Origin: Gammaproteobacteria bacterium RIFCSPHIGHO2_12_FULL_36_30
GTDB lineage: Bacteria; Pseudomonadota; Gammaproteobacteria; Coxiellales; Coxiellaceae
Direction: 5' to 3'
Assembly (NCBI GenBank): GCA_001801815.1
Contig: MGXU01000002.1
Coordinates: 28,267-92,266 of the forward strand
Length of the DNA stretch: 64,000 nucleotides
Shown piece by piece: positions 8,544 through 17,191 of the stretch. A program made the translations under genes and the position numbers. Under the pieces are notes generated by a model. The model was given only the letters and a program-made list of their open reading frames with translations. It searched no databases and was not told the origin of the DNA. Numbering within the stretch: the first letter of the stretch is position 1; every line of letters begins with the position of its first letter.

Positions 8544-9203
8544 ATGAAAAAAATGATCAAACTTTTTTTAATTGGCATGTTATTTTTTTATGCGGGATTT
8601 TCTTTTGCTGATTCAATCACAACCGCAACCGCCGTACCGATTTCATTAAATCAAGCAACCGTTGCAGTCACTGATCGTTCCGCAGCTGCATTACAAATTG
8701 CAATTCAATCTGCATTTTCACAAGTGGTTGTGCAAATGAGTGGCGATGCAAACGAAATGAGTGTGCCGGCAATTCAAAAAGCATCGACAAATTTAACACG
8801 ATGGGTGCAAAGTTACGCGTACATTGAACAACCAAATTCACAACCACCATTAACATTACAAGTTGTGTTTGATCAAAATGGATTGCAAAAATTATTAAAA
8901 AAAGCAGCGGAAAAAACATCAACGGCAACACAAACTGTTACTGCACAAACAGTGACATTAATTGTGTCCGGCGTAAAATCCGCCGCAGATTATGTGCAAG
9001 TATTACAAGATTTACGCGCAAAAAATGATGTAACAAACGTTGCGGTTGAAAAAGTACGCGGCGATCAAGTATTGTTGACTGTAAAAATTTCTGGAAATAC
9101 AGCACAATTTCAATCATTGTTAGCAGCAGATAATAATTTTCAATCTCGCAATAGCAGCAATCCAGCGCAATTAGATTATTATTGGATGGGAAATCAAGCC
9201 TAA
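8544..9203 (+). CDS. DUF2066 periplasmic protein
   Basis: This 219-residue secreted protein has an N-terminal signal peptide (KKMIKLFLIGMLFFYAG, probable cleavage after SFA). The body is rich in Ala, Gln, Thr and Val, with the block ALQIAIQSAFSQVVVQMSG typical of DUF2066. Function is unknown. In many gammaproteobacteria a DUF2066 gene precedes hda, as here. The ATG at 8544 is preferred because AGGA lies 8 nt upstream; two earlier ATGs overlap that Shine-Dalgarno. Its TAA stop overlaps the hda start as TAATG. The start region lies about 80 bp downstream of the DnaA-box cluster. Confidence 0.75.
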   Translation: MKKMIKLFLIGMLFFYAGFSFADSITTATAVPISLNQATVAVTDRSAAALQIAIQSAFSQVVVQMSGDANEMSVPAIQKASTNLTRWVQSYAYIEQPNSQPPLTLQVVFDQNGLQKLLKKAAEKTSTATQTVTAQTVTLIVSGVKSAADYVQVLQDLRAKNDVTNVAVEKVRGDQVLLTVKISGNTAQFQSLLAADNNFQSRNSSNPAQLDYYWMGNQA

Positions 9204-9877
9204 TGCTTCAATTACCACTTAAATTAAAATTACGAGATGACGCATTATTTGATAATTTTTTTGTGGGTAGCAATACACAATTAATTGAAACATTAAAAGC
9301 ATTTACGATAAAAAAATCAGAATCATTTATTTATTGTTACGGCGAATCAGGAAGTGGCAGAACACATTTATTGCAATCATGTTGCCATATTTCGCAAAAT
9401 ATTTTTTATTTATCATTAGAAAATTACACTGATTTTTCACCAGAAATTTTTGAAGCATTAGAAACGCAGGAAAGTGTTTGTATTGATGATGTCGATGCAA
9501 TTATCGGCAATTCCGAATGGGAAGAAGCATTATTTTATTTTTATAATCGCGCGCGTGATAATCATACGCAATTATTAGTGAGCGCAAAAAAACCGCCGCA
9601 ACAATTATCATGTGCATTAAAAGATTTACAATCGCGTTTGCAATGGGGATTGGTTCTGGAAATAAAAAATTTAACCGATGCTGAAAAAATTCAAGCATTA
9701 CAAATGCGTGCTGCAATGCGTGGTTTAAGTATATCGGATGAAGTAAGTCATTATTTATTGCATCATTATTCGCGTAATATGCGCGATTTATTTTCTGCAT
9801 TAGAAAAATTAGACCACGCGTCATTAGCGGCGAAACGTAAACTTACCATCCCGTTTATTAAGTCTGTTATGGACTAA
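9203..9877 (+). CDS. hda: DnaA-regulating AAA+ protein Hda
   Basis: This 224-residue protein promotes hydrolysis of DnaA-bound ATP together with the DNA-loaded sliding clamp, preventing re-initiation. The N-terminal QLPLKL is the clamp-binding motif. The AAA+ core shows Walker A GESGSGRTH (about residues 45-53) and Walker B VCIDDVD. The ATG at 9203 overlaps the upstream stop (TAATG), which couples translation to the DUF2066 gene and puts QLPLKL at the extreme N-terminus as expected. It lacks the DNA-binding domain of DnaA, which separates it from DnaA itself. Confidence 0.93.
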   Translation: MLQLPLKLKLRDDALFDNFFVGSNTQLIETLKAFTIKKSESFIYCYGESGSGRTHLLQSCCHISQNIFYLSLENYTDFSPEIFEALETQESVCIDDVDAIIGNSEWEEALFYFYNRARDNHTQLLVSAKKPPQQLSCALKDLQSRLQWGLVLEIKNLTDAEKIQALQMRAAMRGLSISDEVSHYLLHHYSRNMRDLFSALEKLDHASLAAKRKLTIPFIKSVMD

Positions 9878-9934
9878 TTCATTATTTTACGATACGATTC
9901 GCTTCGCATATTTCTCTTAAAAATAGGAGTGAAA

Positions 9935-10780
9935 ATGAAAATCAGAGTGATTGATTATCAATCTCAAACAGCGCCTGCTGAATTTGCAGCCGGTTTAAAA
10001 GAAATTGGTTTTGCAGTTCTTTCCAATCATCCTATTTCACAAACATTAATCGATGAAACTTATAAAGCGTGGTACGCATTTTTTAATTCAGACGAAAGAA
10101 ATGATCCTGCATATGTATTTAATCCTGTAACACATGACGGATATGTTCCTGCGAAAATGTCTGAAACTGCAAAAGGTTATGACAAAAAAGATTTAAAAGA
10201 ATTTTATCATTATTATCAAGGCAAGCGTTGTCCAAAATCATGTTTAACTATCACAGATAAAATGGCAACATCATTAAAAGAAATGGCGAGCACATTATTA
10301 AAATGGGTTGATGATAATGCGCCTGCTGATGTGCGTACAAAATTTTCGATGCGATTGCCGGACATGATTAAAGATAGTCAAAATACTTTATTTCGTTTGT
10401 TACATTATCCGCCATTAACAGGCAATGAACCTGCAGGCGCACTTCGTGCAGCAGCGCATGAAGATATTAATTTATTAACATTATTACCTGCGGCAACTGC
10501 TTCTGGTTTACAAGCACAAGATGCAAATGGAAATTGGATTGATGTGCCAGTAAATCCAGGTTGGATTATTGTAAACGCGGGCGATATGTTGCAAGAATGC
10601 AGTGCACATTATTATAAATCAACGAAACACCGCGTATTAAATCCAACTGGCGAAGATGCAAAAAAATCACGTTTGTCGATGCCGTTATTTTTACATCCGC
10701 GTGATGAAGTAATTTTATCAGATCGTCATACGCGATTAAGTTATTATGAAGAAAGAATGAGAGAAATCGGTTTAAAATAA
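9935..10780 (+). CDS. 2-oxoglutarate/Fe(II) oxygenase, isopenicillin N synthase-like
   Basis: This 281-residue cytoplasmic enzyme has the 2OG-Fe(II) facial triad: HxD in AAHEDINLLTLLP and the distal His in STKHRVLNP. The RxS of SRLSMPLF would bind the 2-oxoglutarate carboxylate. The N-terminal block IGFAVLSNHPIS is typical of the IPNS-like subfamily. The substrate is unknown; neighbouring hemF and an ornithine cyclodeaminase homologue give no pathway. I chose the ATG at 9935 because AGGAG lies 5 nt upstream; an in-frame GTG at 9929 overlaps that site. A copy of a dispersed repeat follows the gene. Confidence 0.85.
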   Translation: MKIRVIDYQSQTAPAEFAAGLKEIGFAVLSNHPISQTLIDETYKAWYAFFNSDERNDPAYVFNPVTHDGYVPAKMSETAKGYDKKDLKEFYHYYQGKRCPKSCLTITDKMATSLKEMASTLLKWVDDNAPADVRTKFSMRLPDMIKDSQNTLFRLLHYPPLTGNEPAGALRAAAHEDINLLTLLPAATASGLQAQDANGNWIDVPVNPGWIIVNAGDMLQECSAHYYKSTKHRVLNPTGEDAKKSRLSMPLFLHPRDEVILSDRHTRLSYYEERMREIGLK

Positions 10781-10810
10781 GCGTGAGCAAAGCGAACAAA
10801 TAAACATTAT

Positions 10811-10862
10811 TCAGAAGCCTGCGTGCAGGGAACAACGTGACCGAAACAAGGGCGTTTTGCAG
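10811..10862 (+). repeat. Dispersed 52-bp repeat, copy 1
   Basis: This intergenic block starts CAGAAGCCTGCGTGCA and ends AACAAGGGCGTTTTGCAGT. A second copy of the same length lies at 41153-41204 with both ends conserved and a divergent middle of about 16 bp. CCTGC-GT-GCAGG within it can form a short hairpin. It lies just upstream of hemF and could be a REP-like element. Confidence 0.6.
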
Positions 10863-10874
10863 TAAACTCAAACA

Positions 10875-11777
10875 ATGACAAACAATATTCCAGCAATCAA
10901 AAACTTTTTACTCGATCTTCAAAATCGTTTATGCGTTGCATTAGAAAATCAAGACGCATCAAAAAAATTTTACAAAGACAAATGGACAAAAAATAAAATC
11001 GATGGCTTAAGTTGTATTTTAGAAAACGGAAATATATTAGAAAAAGCTGGTGTGAATTTTTCTTCCGTAATTGGAGATTCTTTACCGCCAGCCGCAACCA
11101 CAAAAAATCCTGATTTACTTGGCGCATCTTTTGAAGCAATGGGCGTGTCATCCGTCATTCATCCAAAAAATCCTTTTGTTCCCACCGCGCATTTAAATGT
11201 TCGCTATTTTCAAGCAAAAAAAACAGATGGCGAAATTATTTGGTGGTTTGGCGGTGGATTTGATTTAACGCCGTATTATGGTTTTGAAGAAGATTGCATT
11301 CATTGGCACAAAACTGCAAAAAATTTTTGTGATAAAAGTGATAAAAATTTTTATCCGCGATTTAAAAAAGCAGCCGATGATTATTTTTTTATTAAACATC
11401 GCAATGAACATCGCGGCATCGGTGGATTATTTTTTGATGATTTAAATGAATTATCTTTTGAAAAGTGTTTCGCATTTTTAAAAAATGTAGGCAATGGATT
11501 TATTGATGCGTATATTCCCATTATTGAAAAAAGAAAATCACACGCATTTAATGATGCGCACAAATCTTTTCAGCATTATCGTCGTGGCCGTTATGTTGAA
11601 TTTAATTTAGTAGAAGATCGCGGTACATTATTTGGTTTGCAAATGAAAGGACGTACAGAATCTATTTTAATGTCACTGCCGCCACAAGTGGAATGGAAAT
11701 ATAATTTCACGCCAGAAAAAAATTCTGAGGAAGAAAAATTGACGGAATATTTTTTAAAACCGAAGGATTGGGTGTAA
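10875..11777 (+). CDS. hemF: Oxygen-dependent coproporphyrinogen III oxidase
   Basis: This 300-residue enzyme decarboxylates coproporphyrinogen III to protoporphyrinogen IX in haem synthesis and requires O2. Conserved blocks are GVSSVIHPKNPFVPTAHLN, the glycine-rich WWFGGGFDLTPYYGFEEDC, and FNLVEDRGTLFGLQMKGRTE near the C-terminus. Its length matches E. coli HemF (299). The gene overlaps no upstream gene, and the next gene starts 27 bp after its stop, so they may share a transcript. Use of the O2-dependent form implies growth with oxygen. Confidence 0.96.
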   Translation: MTNNIPAIKNFLLDLQNRLCVALENQDASKKFYKDKWTKNKIDGLSCILENGNILEKAGVNFSSVIGDSLPPAATTKNPDLLGASFEAMGVSSVIHPKNPFVPTAHLNVRYFQAKKTDGEIIWWFGGGFDLTPYYGFEEDCIHWHKTAKNFCDKSDKNFYPRFKKAADDYFFIKHRNEHRGIGGLFFDDLNELSFEKCFAFLKNVGNGFIDAYIPIIEKRKSHAFNDAHKSFQHYRRGRYVEFNLVEDRGTLFGLQMKGRTESILMSLPPQVEWKYNFTPEKNSEEEKLTEYFLKPKDWV

Positions 11778-11803
11778 GATATAATTTTACAAAGGGATTT
11801 TGT

Positions 11804-12811
11804 ATGGTTCGAGTTATCACTGTTGCTGACATCCAAAAAATCATCCAAAAAATAAGCATTGAAAAATTTTACCAAGAATTTATTGTTGTGTTGGAAAAAG
11901 AGTTTTCACGATGGAATGATTTTAAAAAATCATCTCGCCATGCAGCACACCTTGATCAAGGTGTCATTGAATTAATGCCAATTTACGATGATGAATTTTA
12001 TACATTTAAATTTGTAAATGGTCATCCGAATAATGCGAATTTAAAAAAACAAACTGTTGTTGCGGTGGGATTATTAGCGGAAGTTAAAACGGGTTATCCG
12101 CTGATGATTTCTGAAATGACCTTGTTAACTGCTTTGCGAACCGCAGCAACATCTGCATTAGCAGCAAAATATTTGGCACGCAAAAATTCAACTGCTTTTG
12201 GGATTATTGGAACGGGCGCACAATCAGAATTTCAAACACTCGCATTTAAATCTTTATTTGATATTCAAATTGTAAAATATTTTGATATTGATAAAAATGC
12301 GATGGAAAAATTTTCACATAATTTAAAAAAATATAATGTAAAATTAATTCCGTGTGCGAATGGAAAAAATGTAGTTGAAAACGTAGATATTATTACGACT
12401 GCAACTGCTAATAAAAAGCAAACAAATATTTTAGATGCATCTTTAATTAAATCAGGTTTGCACATTAATGGAATTGGTGGAGATTGCCCTGGAAAAACGG
12501 AATTAGATAAAAATATTTTGTCGTGTGCGAAAATTGTCGTGGAATATTTACCACAAACAAAAGCGGAAGGTGAAATTCAACAAAGTGATGCAAAAATTTA
12601 TGCTGAATTATGGGAATTAATATGTGGAATTAAAAAGGGACGTGAATCGGATTCTGAAATTACTTTGTTTGATTCAGTTGGTTTTGCATTGGAAGATTTT
12701 GCGATATTAAAATTTATTTATCAATTATGTTTGAAAAATAATATTGGAAGTGAGATGGATTTAATCCCAGACTTAAAAGATCCTAAGAATTTGTTTTCAT
12801 TAATGCGTTAA
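11804..12811 (+). CDS. Ornithine cyclodeaminase/mu-crystallin family protein
   Basis: This 335-residue NAD-dependent enzyme belongs to the family that includes ornithine cyclodeaminase (ornithine to proline) and alanine dehydrogenase-like members. The Rossmann nucleotide site is GIIGTGAQSEFQTLA, and the substrate side includes TLLTALRTAATSALAAKYLA and INGIGGDCPGKTELD, both close to ornithine cyclodeaminases. The specific substrate is therefore likely but not proven to be ornithine. I chose the ATG at 11804 because AAAGGGA lies upstream; the ORF extends 36 nt further into hemF. Its 3' end overlaps the convergent DUF2442 gene by 29 bp. Confidence 0.85.
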   Translation: MVRVITVADIQKIIQKISIEKFYQEFIVVLEKEFSRWNDFKKSSRHAAHLDQGVIELMPIYDDEFYTFKFVNGHPNNANLKKQTVVAVGLLAEVKTGYPLMISEMTLLTALRTAATSALAAKYLARKNSTAFGIIGTGAQSEFQTLAFKSLFDIQIVKYFDIDKNAMEKFSHNLKKYNVKLIPCANGKNVVENVDIITTATANKKQTNILDASLIKSGLHINGIGGDCPGKTELDKNILSCAKIVVEYLPQTKAEGEIQQSDAKIYAELWELICGIKKGRESDSEITLFDSVGFALEDFAILKFIYQLCLKNNIGSEMDLIPDLKDPKNLFSLMR

Positions 12812-13028
12812 TTGAAATATCTTCATCAATTGACGGCCAGTGTACACCGATACCTTTACCAATCAAGCGCCAATTTTTTCTGTCAATCTCATTTGCGTCT
12901 CGTAATTTTGGAAACCAAATTAATGGTGCGGAAATTTCTCTGCCATCTGCCAAAACAAAACATACTGAAGTTTTAGAAAAATGAACATCGACTGCACGAT
13001 CATCAAATTTAATGTCTAAAAAACTCAT
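12783..13028 (-). CDS. DUF2442 small protein
   Basis: This 81-residue cytoplasmic protein matches DUF2442: DRAVDVHFSKTSVCFVLADGREISAPLIWFPKL followed by NWRLIGKGIGVHWPSIDEDI is the family pattern, quoted here in parts of one segment. Function is unknown. It overlaps the upstream DUF4160 gene by 20 bp, and these two families are often found as a pair resembling a toxin-antitoxin or other two-gene accessory cassette. It also overlaps the 3' end of the convergent ornithine cyclodeaminase gene, which suggests insertion or erosion at this junction. Confidence 0.85.
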   Translation of the reverse strand: MSFLDIKFDDRAVDVHFSKTSVCFVLADGREISAPLIWFPKLRDANEIDRKNWRLIGKGIGVHWPSIDEDISINALMKTNS

Positions 13029-13245
13029 GCCATTTCTCCAAAAATAATACTCTATGTTGCATTACCATCATGGTTATTTTAGCTAATATATTGCTGCGAA
13101 ATCCATATGCATCAGCAAGTTTTACAGGATTTAACCAAAATTTCGCAACAAAATCACCATGCTCAACATGTATATGTGGCGGTTCATTATTTTCATTGCT
13201 AAAAAAGAAAAAACGAAATCCCTCGGTTCTAAGTATTGTGGGCAT
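13009..13245 (-). CDS. DUF4160 small protein
   Basis: This 78-residue protein matches DUF4160: MPTILRTEGFRFFFFSNE, then the conserved EPPHIHVEHGDFVAKFWL, and a C-terminal helix ending in EKWHEFF. It is the first gene of the DUF4160-DUF2442 pair, with overlapping frames that imply co-translation. The family is small and uncharacterised, with frequent presence in accessory regions. A predicted promoter that contains the shared element lies about 35-75 bp upstream, overlapping the end of prmA. Confidence 0.85.
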   Translation of the reverse strand: MPTILRTEGFRFFFFSNENNEPPHIHVEHGDFVAKFWLNPVKLADAYGFRSNILAKITMMVMQHRVLFLEKWHEFFRH

Positions 13246-13278
13246 TATCAGAGCACCATTTTATTTTACTTTGTGCTC

Positions 13279-13320
13279 ACAATATCGAGTATAGAAAAAT
13301 ATTTCAATACCGTGTTTTTT
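13279..13320 (-). promoter_or_regulatory. Shared element plus predicted promoter for DUF4160-DUF2442 (copy B)
   Basis: On the minus strand the element AAAAAACACGGTATTGAAAT (13301-13320) contains the -35-like TTGAAA. A -10-like TATTGT (13279-13284) follows after 17 bp. The element also encodes the last residues (KTRY) and the stop of prmA. It is the best match to copy C at 52430-52449; copy A is at 372-390. Confidence 0.55.
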
Positions 13321-14206
13321 CAAATTCTATCAACACCCACTCATCTTTTTGCTGCGTATCAACACGCGTAAAATAATTTTCATATGCAGCGGCAACACGA
13401 TCAGCATCAGCTGCTAAAATTCCCGATAAAATTAATTTTCCTTTTGGCAATAATAAATTTGTTAATGTTTCTGCTAATGCAATTAATGGATTTGCTAAAA
13501 TGTTTGCAATAATAATATTAGCGCGCGCTAATTTTATTTCATCGGTATTTACAATACATAACTCGTTTTTAAAAATATTATATTTTGCATTATTTTCTGT
13601 TGATAATAATGCTTGTTCATCATGATCTGTCGCCAACACAGTTTTCGCATCGAGCGCGCAAGCAGCGAGCGCTAAAATTCCGGAGCCGCAACCATAATCA
13701 ATTATTGTTTTATTTTTTAATGAATGTGTTGCGAGCCACGTTAAACATAATTGTGTAGTTGGATGCGTTCCTGTTCCGAATGCTAATCCAGGCTCAATAA
13801 ATACAACAGGAATTTTTTTCGATTTATTTTTTTGTAGCCACTCATCTTTTTCCCATTGCGGGCAAATCCATAAATCATTAAATTGTTGTGCGTGAAATTG
13901 TTTTTGTGTCGCTTCAACCCAATTTTTATTTTCCATATTTTCAATATAAAAATTAAGATCACTAAATTGAGAATAATTATTTTTAATGGATTGCACAATT
14001 TGATCTGCCGAATCTGTAGAATTAAATAATGCGTGCAATGTTGTATTTTTCCATAACGGTGCATCATCAGGTGATAATTGAAATAGGGGTTCGTCTGTTG
14101 CGTCAGTCATGGTAATTGCTTCAGCACCAAGTTGTAAAAAAATATCGGACAATACTTCGATATTATGATCAGAAACTGTGGCAGAGATTTGAAAGTGTGA
14201 TGTCAT
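13304..14206 (-). CDS. prmA: Ribosomal protein L11 methyltransferase
   Basis: This 300-residue SAM-dependent enzyme trimethylates ribosomal protein L11. The N-terminal L11-recognition domain (residues about 1-110) precedes the methyltransferase fold with motif I IIDYGCGSGILALAA, and post-motif ATDHDEQAL. FIEPGLAFGTGTHPTTQLCL is the family signature for substrate placement. It follows accC on the same strand, as in many gammaproteobacteria. The last codons and stop coincide with the shared element at 13301-13320, so its C-terminus may have been rewritten by an insertion. A heptamer repeat lies just upstream of the start. Confidence 0.95.
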   Translation of the reverse strand: MTSHFQISATVSDHNIEVLSDIFLQLGAEAITMTDATDEPLFQLSPDDAPLWKNTTLHALFNSTDSADQIVQSIKNNYSQFSDLNFYIENMENKNWVEATQKQFHAQQFNDLWICPQWEKDEWLQKNKSKKIPVVFIEPGLAFGTGTHPTTQLCLTWLATHSLKNKTIIDYGCGSGILALAACALDAKTVLATDHDEQALLSTENNAKYNIFKNELCIVNTDEIKLARANIIIANILANPLIALAETLTNLLLPKGKLILSGILAADADRVAAAYENYFTRVDTQQKDEWVLIEFEKTRY

Positions 14207-14210
14207 GTTT

Positions 14211-14245
14211 CGTTATTCGTTATTCGTTATTCGTTATTCGTTATT
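14211..14245 (-). repeat. Tandem heptamer CGTTATT x5 between accC and prmA
   Basis: Five perfect head-to-tail copies of CGTTATT fill the 42-bp gap between accC and prmA. In the mRNA sense they read GAATAAC-type units, each holding a TAA, so successive copies put stops in all three frames. Related arrays occur at 58061-58088 and 63601-63628. Confidence 0.9.
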
Positions 14246-14248
14246 TGT

Positions 14249-15595
14249 TTACGATTTTAATTTAAGCTTCTTTTCTAGATAATGAATATTCTGCGCGGAT
14301 TTTTTAAATTCGAGATCGTCCATTAATTCTTGATGTAATGGAATATTTGTTTTTATCCCTTCAATGACGGTTTCTTCTAATGCATTTCGCATGCGTGCAA
14401 TTGCATTTTCACGCGTTTGTGCATGCACAATTAATTTTCCAATTAAAGAATCATAATAGGGTGGTACTTTGTACCCAGTATAAATATGTGAATCTAAACG
14501 CACGCCCATTCCGCCGGGCGCATGATAAACTGAAATTGTTCCAGGGCATGGTAAAAATGTGTAAGGATCTTCTGCATTAATGCGACATTCCATTGCATGA
14601 CCCGTCCAAGAAATGTCTTCTTGTTTAAATTGTAATTTTTGTCCCGCAGCAATTCGAATTTGTGCTTTGACAATATCAATCCCTGTAATCATTTCTGTTA
14701 CAGGATGTTCAACTTGCACGCGCGTATTCATTTCAATAAAATAAAATTCACCGTCTTGATATAAAAATTCAAATGTTCCCGCGCCGCGATAATTAATATC
14801 AACACATGCTTTTACACATAAATCACCGATCTTTTTGCGTTGCGCTGCTGTAATTCCAGGTGCGGGTGCTTCCTCTAAAATTTTTTGATGACGACGTTGC
14901 ATTGAGCAATCACGTTCGCCTAAATGAATTGCATTTCCTTGCCCATCTCCCAATACTTGAATTTCAATATGACGCGGATTTTCTAAAAATTTTTCCATGT
15001 AAACTTCATCAGTACCAAATGCTGCGCCGGCTTCTGTTTTTGTCATCGCGATGGCATTAATTAATTCACTTTCTTCGCGCACAACACGCATGCCGCGTCC
15101 GCCACCGCCACCTGATGCTTTGACAATAATTGGATAACCAATTTTTTTTGCCATTTTAATATTTTCTTGTGCGTCATCAGATAACGCGCCATTTGATCCT
15201 GGTATACAAGGTATACCTGCCGCACGCATGGTATTAATTGCAGAAACTTTATTTCCCATTAATTGAATTGTTTCGTGACGCGGACCAATAAATGCAAAAC
15301 CACTTTTTTCAACATGCTCCGCAAAGTCTGCATTTTCAGCGAGAAAACCATATCCAGGATGAATTGCATCGACGTGTGCAATTTCAGCAGCGCTAATCAC
15401 AGCGGGAATACTTAAATAACTTTGTGCAGAACTGGGTGGACCAATACAAACAGATTCGTCTGCTAATTTCACATGCATTAAATTTTGATCTGCAGTGGAA
15501 TAAACAGCGACCGTTTTAATATTTAATTCTTTGCATGCGCGATGAATGCGTAATGCAATTTCGCCGCGATTTGCAATTAATACTTTTTTAAACAT
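14249..15595 (-). CDS. accC: Acetyl-CoA carboxylase, biotin carboxylase subunit
   Basis: This 448-residue ATP-grasp enzyme carboxylates the biotin on AccB, the first step of fatty acid synthesis. The N-terminus [20 protein letters not shown], the glycine-rich ATP loop [14 protein letters not shown], and [20 protein letters not shown] with the catalytic metal ligands are standard. Length equals that of E. coli AccC (449). It lies 10 bp downstream of accB on the same strand, in the order aroQ-accB-accC-prmA. Confidence 0.97.
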   Translation of the reverse strand: MFKKVLIANRGEIALRIHRACKELNIKTVAVYSTADQNLMHVKLADESVCIGPPSSAQSYLSIPAVISAAEIAHVDAIHPGYGFLAENADFAEHVEKSGFAFIGPRHETIQLMGNKVSAINTMRAAGIPCIPGSNGALSDDAQENIKMAKKIGYPIIVKASGGGGGRGMRVVREESELINAIAMTKTEAGAAFGTDEVYMEKFLENPRHIEIQVLGDGQGNAIHLGERDCSMQRRHQKILEEAPAPGITAAQRKKIGDLCVKACVDINYRGAGTFEFLYQDGEFYFIEMNTRVQVEHPVTEMITGIDIVKAQIRIAAGQKLQFKQEDISWTGHAMECRINAEDPYTFLPCPGTISVYHAPGGMGVRLDSHIYTGYKVPPYYDSLIGKLIVHAQTRENAIARMRNALEETVIEGIKTNIPLHQELMDDLEFKKSAQNIHYLEKKLKLKS

Positions 15596-15605
15596 AATAA
15601 ATCAC

Positions 15606-16070
15606 TTATTCTTCAATAATAAATAATGGTTGATCGTATTCAACTGGTTGTTCATTTTCAACTAAGCGCGCTGCAATGGTTCCGGTTTTGTCTGCTTCAA
15701 TTTTATTAAACATTTTCATTGCTTCAATTAAACATAATGTGTCGCCGATTTTTATTTTTTGTCCGACGCTGACGAAAGGTGGTTTGCCAGGCGTTCCGCT
15801 TAAATATACTGTGCCGACCATGGGTGATTTTACTTTGTGACCTTCGATGTGTTCGTGTTTTTTTGCTGCATTTGTAGTGTTTTCTGCAGCAATTGCAGGT
15901 GCTGCTGGCGCTGCAGCAGTTGGCATGGGCGCTGCAACTTGTGTGAAAGTAGGTATTGTATTAATTTGACAATTAATACGAACGCAATCATCGCCTGATT
16001 TTACTTCTAATTCGCCAATGCCAGTTTCTTTCACTAATTCAATTAATTTTTTTATTTTTCGTGTATCCAT
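15606..16070 (-). CDS. accB: Biotin carboxyl carrier protein of acetyl-CoA carboxylase
   Basis: This 154-residue carrier shuttles carboxyl groups between AccC and the AccAD carboxyltransferase. The N-terminal dimerisation segment is followed by a Pro/Ala-rich linker (residues about 45-70) and the biotinyl domain with the biotinylated Lys in [11 protein letters not shown]. The [11 protein letters not shown] stretch forms the protruding thumb characteristic of bacterial AccB. It starts 1 bp after the aroQ stop and leads directly to accC. The pair is usually autoregulated by AccB, but no operator was identified here. Confidence 0.96.
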   Translation of the reverse strand: MDTRKIKKLIELVKETGIGELEVKSGDDCVRINCQINTIPTFTQVAAPMPTAAAPAAPAIAAENTTNAAKKHEHIEGHKVKSPMVGTVYLSGTPGKPPFVSVGQKIKIGDTLCLIEAMKMFNKIEADKTGTIAARLVENEQPVEYDQPLFIIEE

Positions 16071-16071
16071 T

Positions 16072-16524
16072 TTATTTCTCGCGTTGTTTTAAAATAAATT
16101 CATCCGCAGCTTTTAATGCTAATTTATAACTATTCGCACCAAATCCACCAATCGTACCAATCGCAATATCTGAAAAATAAGAATGATGGCGAAATGATTC
16201 GCGTGCATGCACATTTGATAAATGTACTTCAATAAAAGGAATTTTGACGGCTAATAATGCATCGCGAATGGCAATACTGGTGTGTGTAAAAGCAGCGGGA
16301 TTGATAATGATAAAATCGATTTTGTCGTGAAATGCTTGTTGAATGCGATCGACAAGCTGATGCTCCGCATTGCTCTGAAAACAGAGCACGGAGTGTGCTA
16401 ATTCCATCCCTTGCCCGATGAGCTGATTGTTGATATCCTCCAATCGCTCATTCCCATAGTGCTCTGGCTCGCGTGTGCCAAGCATGTTCAAATTGGGCCC
16501 GTGTAATATCAATATTTTTGCCAT
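16072..16524 (-). CDS. aroQ: Type II 3-dehydroquinate dehydratase
   Basis: This 150-residue enzyme dehydrates 3-dehydroquinate to 3-dehydroshikimate in aromatic amino acid synthesis and assembles as a dodecamer. Signature blocks are [18 protein letters not shown] with the catalytic Tyr, [17 protein letters not shown], and [18 protein letters not shown] with catalytic His and Arg. The ATG at 16524 gives the usual [12 protein letters not shown]-terminus and length; the ORF extends another 50 codons without support. It heads the aroQ-accB-accC-prmA series. Confidence 0.96.
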   Translation of the reverse strand: MAKILILHGPNLNMLGTREPEHYGNERLEDINNQLIGQGMELAHSVLCFQSNAEHQLVDRIQQAFHDKIDFIIINPAAFTHTSIAIRDALLAVKIPFIEVHLSNVHARESFRHHSYFSDIAIGTIGGFGANSYKLALKAADEFILKQREK

Positions 16525-16712
16525 GGCGTATTCTGCACTAGATGAAAGATAATGTCTAGATCGACGCAGATGTCGGCAAGTTGTTGTTAAATCGTGCAAC
16601 TTATAATCAGCATAATAGTCCAAACAATAAAGAAAATAATTGCTGTGGCTCTCTGGAGGGGGGTAGTATATCAATGCATGGACAGTTTTTTATCAAAATT
16701 TGGAGGAAAAAA

Positions 16713-17069
16713 ATGAAAATTTTCTTGGCTGTTTTAGTCAGCTCGATTTTGTTTGTTTGTACTGGTGTATTTGCAGCTTGTTCAAGAAGTGCAGATTGGG
16801 TTAAGAGCGGCAACATGTACGTTTGTACTGGTAGCCAATATAATTCTCCTCCCTTCAACGCAGGAAATTTCTATTGTAAATCATCCAGGAGTCGTGGTGC
16901 TATTGTGGCTGCTCAGTACTGTTCGGGTAACTGGGGCGCTGGAAAAGTCCCGCCAATCAGTCCAAAAAGTTGTAGTACGGTATATAATCGCGTACCATGG
17001 TGTGATGTTCTTGTTCAATATACTTGTTCAAAATGGAATCCTAATGTTCCTGTTCCTATTTGTCCTTAA
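16713..17069 (+). CDS. Small secreted Cys-rich protein, unknown
   Basis: I do not recognise this 118-residue protein. It has a clear signal peptide (MKIFLAVLVSSILFVCTGVFA, cleavage before ACSRS). The mature part of about 97 residues has eight cysteines, enough for four disulphides, with many Ser, Gly, Asn and Tyr and no charged clusters. The cysteine pattern resembles extracytoplasmic stable proteins such as lectins, inhibitors or toxins, but no motif decides. A strong Shine-Dalgarno TGGAGGA lies at 16701-16707. It stands alone, divergent from aroQ, and is followed by a perfect hairpin. The export of disulphides fits the adjacent dsbD. Confidence 0.7.
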   Translation: MKIFLAVLVSSILFVCTGVFAACSRSADWVKSGNMYVCTGSQYNSPPFNAGNFYCKSSRSRGAIVAAQYCSGNWGAGKVPPISPKSCSTVYNRVPWCDVLVQYTCSKWNPNVPVPICP

Positions 17070-17084
17070 ACCGCACATTAGCTC

Positions 17085-17114
17085 ACTTTGATGTAGAAAA
17101 TTCTACATCAAAGT
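17085..17114. terminator. Perfect 12-bp hairpin after the Cys-rich protein gene
   Basis: ACTTTGATGTAG (17085-17096) and CTACATCAAAGT (17103-17114) form a perfect 12-bp stem with a 6-nt AAAATT loop, 15 bp after the stop. There is no following U-tract, so it may be an mRNA-stabilising or weak termination structure and not a standard intrinsic terminator. Confidence 0.5.
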
Positions 17115-17191
17115 AGCTCAAAGATAAGGTCTAAAAATTACCATTCAACCATGCATTAAGAAAAGTGTATTTGGTGCGCTATGATAAACGA

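Noticed and set aside
14211-14245. CRISPR array
   Set aside because: The repeats are 7 bp, directly tandem and have no spacers; no cas genes are in the window.
16753-17091. Alternative 112-residue ORF in another frame of the Cys-rich protein gene
   Set aside because: It lacks a ribosome site and a signal peptide and overlaps a frame with both.
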